Shown here: positions 60,111 through 64,000 of the stretch, one piece after another
How the letters are laid out: every line of letters starts with the position of its first letter
Position numbering within the stretch: position 1 is the stretch's first letter
Assembly: GCA_021234155.1 (NCBI GenBank)
Contig: JAJEKV010000013.1
Location: forward strand, 15,291,877 to 15,355,876
Source of the DNA: Isoetes taiwanensis
Lineage: Eukaryota > Streptophyta > Lycopodiopsida > Isoetales > Isoetaceae
Length of the DNA stretch: 64,000 nt
Reading direction: 5' to 3'
Translations under genes and position numbers: made by a program
Notes under the pieces: model-generated
Seen by the model: the letters and a program-made list of their open reading frames with translations, nothing else
Told to the model about the DNA's origin: nothing
Database searches by the model: none

Positions 60111-61577
60111 AAAGGACCACAGATCCGCGGACTCAACAATGTTTAGAGCAAACTATTCGGGCAGGCCGATGAGGCTCGCATAAAACTTGAAGGCTATATT
60201 ACCATTGCTTTCAACCTGCCTCGTTGACTACCCTATTCCTTCCAGCTTATCCGATTATGTGGGTTGCCCGCCGCCACCTCTTTTTTCCGGGCGGCATACC
60301 TACCGATGGTCCCGTTGATGTTCCTCACAAGACGCCAGGATTTTCTTCGACCGCCCTCGACCTCTCTCGTTGAAGACAAAGGTTTATTTTGTGCCCTTTA
60401 GTCTTTTGATCTCATTCAATCGTGGACGATCCTGGATATGATCACCTTCAGAGTTGTTCAGCCAATGGCATACATTTTTCATGATTTCTATCCGCGTGAT
60501 ACACAGACAAATTTCGAGATGGGCCACATCGTAACTTTCGTGGTGACCCCACACTTCAATGGTTGCTTTTGGATAACAACCCCTATCCGCCTAATCATGA
60601 TCGACACATGCTCTTCATCGAGTACATGTCTGAGCTTGCTCATCATTTGCCTCTCTCGCAAGTCAAGCGCCGCGAACAAATAAGGAAGTATCCGACATCC
60701 CGAGGATCTTCCCTTTGCACAAGTTTACATGCAAAGACTGGCAGGTTACAATCAACCAAGGTTTTCTCGATAGCAAGACAGCTCCCACGGGTTGGGATAG
60801 CCCTCCCGCTTACTCTCAGCTCCCCGCCTCGAAAGGGGATCGCTGGTGCAAGGCTCTAGATCCCGCCTTGTCGGAATTCGGGGAGCAGTGCTCAAGCAGC
60901 CCACGCCCACAAAGCCCGCTCCCTCTCCAGAGATGCTTCTCCGGGTGCCCCTCCACGCCCCCGTGTTTCTACTTGATTACGCCTTTCCTTCCGACCAAGG
61001 TCATGGATGGCCACGCTGATCCACTCCCAAATCTCGACGGATCTCCTGGGGGATCCCCGCTTCGCCGACGATCCGCTTTGGGAGGATAATGCCACCTTAG
61101 ACACTACCGAAAACCTGATCTATATTGCCACGCGCTGGTTGGCAACGACCGAGGATGCCATTTATGGCCTCGACACCTTCTTGCAAAGATGCCGCCACCT
61201 CCCCGACCCTTCAGTCCCACCGTCAGCGGGTTTCGTCTGCTCTCAAGAGCCTCCTGGGTCAGCTCCTCAAATCGGCAAGATCCCATCTTTACCGCAATCC
61301 CAATGCCGCCGGCTTTGGCTCCGTGACTTGCCTCCTCATGGAGTGCCAGCTTTTTCTTCCGCCCATGCGCCCCTTGAAGACATGGTGCGCCTTCATTTTC
61401 TCATTGACGCCGATCCTGCCTCTTTGGGCTCAACACCCTCCCGCTTCTTCAAAAACGCCAGATCTCATTAGCAGCTACTATAATGGTGCCCGGCCCTCAC
61501 TCCCGGAGGATCACTTTCGCATCGAGGGCTTCCCGCCTCCAGACACTTCCTCCTTTTTCTTCACCCCGAGTGTCGCT
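60111..61577 (+). pseudogene. Downstream coding-like remnants of the retrotransposon
   Basis: Further plus-strand frames (60715-61089, 61007-61471, 61125-61889) overlap one another. Peptides such as GDPRFADDPLWEDNATLDTT and CRHLPDPSVPP suggest a single decayed ORF shifting frame rather than separate genes. No family is recognised. Confidence 0.35.
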
Positions 61578-61587
61578 TTGGTGGGGA
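61578..61587 (+). promoter_or_regulatory. Polypurine tract
   Basis: Purine-rich TTGGTGGGGA immediately before the 3' LTR: the expected plus-strand primer position. Confidence 0.6.
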
Positions 61588-62150
61588 GGTTAGTCCCAGG
61601 CCTCCCGGTTCGTGACTATTCATGCATACGACGGACCAGGTCAAGCTCAAGGATCCGCAGCCAACCACGGGTCAGCCATCCAAGGCCCCGCAGAAGACCA
61701 AGCAAAGAAATTCTATCAAGAGGCGCCCCGCCGACAAGTGATGGGTCACACCGCCACGCCGGGCCAGTGATTCTAGGCACTTCAAGAGGCACCGCCAACA
61801 TTCCTCAGAATCAGCCTCCTTCCGTGAGCCTCCAACCGAGATCACCGAGTGTCTATGTTGGGCCAAAGGCCATTGTACTATATATATGACTAGAACTAGC
61901 ATATGAGGGCTAGATGAGTTTTGAGTCTTGTCTCTTTCAGCCTTTCAATTGGCGCGAGCTCATGTATGTTCATCGCTGATATCAAGGAAGCATATCATTT
62001 TCCTCTCATTGTTCTTTTCTGTTCCGTTTTCTTCTTCTTGTTCTTTTCTTGCAAATCCCGCGTGACATAGTCCCCCCGGATTCTCCTGTTAGATCCAAGG
62101 GTCCTCAAGAGGGCTGTCTTGCAGGAGTTCCCGAACCCAGACCCCAAACA
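61588..62150 (+). repeat. 3' LTR
   Basis: 563 bp, aligned end to end with the 5' LTR with small indels and substitutions. The first base is changed (GG instead of TG). Ends CCCCAAACA, followed by target duplication GTTTT. Confidence 0.95.
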
Positions 62151-62289
62151 GTTTTTTATGGAGCTTTTTCTTGCAACTTAATATCAAACGCTACTGAAGA
62201 GCTACATATAGCTCTTCATAGACCCAGAGAGTTTACATCTATTCTTTGAGGTGAGGAAGCATGCCCCAAGATGAACACACAACAATTAA

Positions 62290-62700
62290 CCAATTGGGCG
62301 CCGCCCAATTTGCTGTGACTGAGGGCTTGATTGCTCTCTTCTTACACCAATGCTTAAACAAATTGGCCAGGGGCCCCACTGCAGAAGTCACTCCATTCAC
62401 CTGTTCCATGCCTCTCACAGCAAATTGGGCGGACGCCCAATTTATTCAAAGGGGAGCCTGACTTTCTTCGATTTAAGGCATGAGCAGGAGCAAATTGGGC
62501 GCCCGCCCAATTTAATGTGAAAAGAAATACTAATCATGTTCATTTCGATGCATGCCCTCACACCAAATTGGGCGGGCGCCCAATTTGGCCTTCTCTGATC
62601 TAACTCTTTCTACAGCCCCAATTCTCCTTCAAGAATTGAGTTTTAACAGCTTCACCATGGTCCAATGAGAAAATTGGGAGGACGCCCAATTTGAGCTCGG
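62290..62700. repeat. GGGCGGGCGCCC palindrome array, group B
   Basis: Members at about 62290, 62421, 62490, 62563 and 62669, with a degenerate one near 62360, spaced 58-106 bp. Same core as at 38.4-40.4 kb. The copy at 62490 has a CC centre and that at 62563 a GG centre. The array lies just upstream of an ORF beginning at 62772. Confidence 0.9.
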
Positions 62701-62771
62701 CCGAGTCTAGAATGCACTGGGAAATTTAGGTGGGGCCGTGTTCTAACACTTCTTTCAGTTATGTAGGAATC

Positions 62772-64000
62772 ATGGCGCGAACAAAGAAGACTGCTCGAGT
62801 TTGTGGGCCCGCACCGAGATTTGCAGAAGCTGTAGCCGAACCAAGGACAGCAGAAGACAAAGAACTATTTGCTGGCATCACTGTAGTGCCTGATGAAGTT
62901 TTGACAGTAGCTGAGGAATGGACCTGGTGCATGGAGATAGGGAATATCCACCCCGGTCCCAGACGAACCACCTCAAGGACCTTTTGCTTTATTTTGGTGA
63001 GAAAGGGACACGGAAACTCCACTCAGCGGGTATCCTCATCGACATGGAGGCCTTACCTGATAACAATGATGATTTGCAGTTGGATGTTGAAGACACCATA
63101 GATCGGGCTTTCGTCTGTTATAAGCTTCCCCTTTCTAGCTACGAGCCCACAATGATGCACGCAAGTATAACTGAAAGCCCACAATCTTGCGCTCAGAGAG
63201 GATGGGTGCTTGACTCATATGAGAGTTTAGAGCAGTGGGGCATCAAATCTCGTACTGATATCTTGGATGGCTTCTACGCAGTCCATCAGTGGATATTTGA
63301 ACAAAACAGGTCAAAAGCATTGTATACGGAGTATCAAGGCAAAAACTAACCCAAAGTCTACGATACTAAGTGGCTAAGGTCTAGATACGGGGTTCCAAAG
63401 AAAAGTGAGACAGCACAAGCGCCCGTGGAGACGCCGACAATTGCAAAGAAGGCGAGGACACCTATCACGATTAATCCCACTAAAGCTGCCCCTAAACTGT
63501 TATTGGGTGGAATGTCGAGGACACGAAGGTCACCCGAGTTCAGTGCAGATGAGGAACAGTCATCTGAAGAGGATGCCGGTAAGCGCAGAGGACAACATGT
63601 AGCTGGTCCGTCCTCCAAGAGACACAAGCAGGATATCACACCCAAGAGCCCATATGGTTCGGAGAGGGAGTCTTTGTCTGCATCTTCATGAGAAGAACGG
63701 GGGACTGGCCGGCAGATCGTAAAAGTCACTAAATCTGCTGGCGACATCACACAAGAGAGCAGACATGAGTTGTCTCAGAGTGCCATTGTCAACATCAAGC
63801 ACAGGGAAGGAATTTACCTTCTGGGGGTGGGCTTCGAGATTGAAATCGACGTGTTCAAGATGCACAAAGCCCCGGCAAATATGACATGTAGGGTCATAAG
63901 TCCAGAGCACTTGGACACTCTATATGAATCATTTATCAGCCATCAGATGCACCCTCCATGTGCTGATGTCATACCATTCGATCCACAGACCGGACGAGCA
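62772..64000 (+). pseudogene. Broken ORF with histone H3-tail-like start, running off the window
   Basis: ATG 62772 opens a protein starting ARTKKTAR after the Met, differing from the histone H3 tail ARTKQTAR only at position 5. The rest is not histone-like. A frameshift near 62910 moves coding to the frame containing DLLLYFGEKGTRKLHSAGI and SYESLEQWGIKSRTDILDGF. Two in-frame stops (63347 and 63689) interrupt otherwise continuous coding-like sequence. It includes an acidic Ser stretch (SADEEQSSEEDAGKRRG), a basic SKRHK and IYLLGVGFEIEIDVFKMHKA, and remains open at the window end. Probably a transposon-encoded or duplicated nuclear protein. Family unknown. Confidence 0.45.

Larger units (their letters stand above)
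51836..62150 (+). mobile_element. Ty3/gypsy LTR retrotransposon, Tat/Athila-type
   Basis: LTRs at 51836-52400 and 61588-62150 are highly similar and both end CCCCAAACA. They are flanked by a perfect 5-bp target duplication GTTTT (51831-51835 and 62151-62155). A primer site complementary to tRNA-Asp follows the left LTR, and a purine tract precedes the right one. Pol remnants in the order RT, RNase H, integrase (55.2-57.0 kb) identify Ty3/gypsy. The tRNA-Asp primer and long DNA between integrase and the 3' LTR point to the Tat/Athila group. All frames are broken. Gag and protease are not recognisable: their place (52.4-55.1 kb) is taken by reverse-oriented related DNA. Total length is 10,315 bp. 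Confidence 0.95.

Noticed and set aside
62772-63100. Histone H3 gene
   Set aside because: Only the first eight residues after Met resemble H3; no histone fold follows.
1-64000. tRNA, rRNA or organellar DNA insertions
   Set aside because: I scanned for T-arm GGTTCGA contexts with a matching acceptor stem, rRNA core motifs and plastid gene peptides and found none convincing; only a primer site complementary to tRNA-Asp is present.

Overview
The window looks like nuclear DNA of a land plant with a large, repeat-rich genome. It holds two well-supported plant genes with canonical GT-AG introns: a peroxisomal (glyoxysomal) NAD-malate dehydrogenase and an oil-body-associated protein (DUF1264). It also holds a PPR pseudogene and several classes of plant transposon. 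Only two intact genes in 64 kb, a decayed DDE-type element and a virus-like patchwork segment lean towards a fern, bryophyte, lycophyte or gymnosperm rather than a compact angiosperm genome. That placement is inference.

Layout. 0-12.5 kb: mostly AT-rich intergenic DNA, with a GC-rich island (1.2-2.7 kb), a 147-bp tandem duplication (3.0 kb), a purine tract (4.7 kb), a cluster of TTTCTCGA palindromes (7 kb) and a minus-strand DDE transposase pseudogene (10.1-11.3 kb). 12.5-21.3 kb: an odd mosaic with two promoter-like repeats, arrays of GC-rich ACGCC..GCG palindromic cores in AT-rich DNA, several unidentified broken ORFs and an FCP1/NLI-like HAD phosphatase broken by a frameshift. 23.5-25.0 kb: decayed PPR gene on the minus strand. 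25.44-28.03 kb: a MULE with about 78-bp terminal inverted repeats and a frameshifted transposase. 29.0-29.8 kb: the OBAP gene. 31.18-38.35 kb: a probable decayed CACTA-like element with subterminal GTGGTTTT arrays at both ends and a Tnp2-like fragment. 38.4-40.45 kb: arrays of a AAATTGGGCG / CGCCCAATTT palindrome. 41.2-44.5 kb: a MITE abutting the malate dehydrogenase gene, which has nine coding exons plus a possible alternative upstream exon. 47.2-47.8 kb: foldback element. 47.96-49.51 kb: solo LTR with a perfect 5-bp target duplication. 51.84-62.15 kb: full-length Ty3/gypsy (Tat/Athila-type) LTR retrotransposon with a tRNA-Asp primer site, broken pol, a head-to-head nested leader/LTR remnant and a MITE. 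62.29-64 kb: a second array of the palindrome seen at 38-40 kb, followed by a broken ORF starting with a histone-H3-tail-like ARTKKTAR.

The two genes fit seed or spore lipid metabolism: the dehydrogenase reoxidises NADH during peroxisomal beta-oxidation and the glyoxylate cycle, and the OBAP protein sits on lipid bodies. Their proximity may be chance. The most unusual signal is three families of short GC-rich palindromes arranged as quasi-regular arrays, plus an in-frame upstream exon that could give the peroxisomal dehydrogenase a plastid- or mitochondrion-directed N-terminus.
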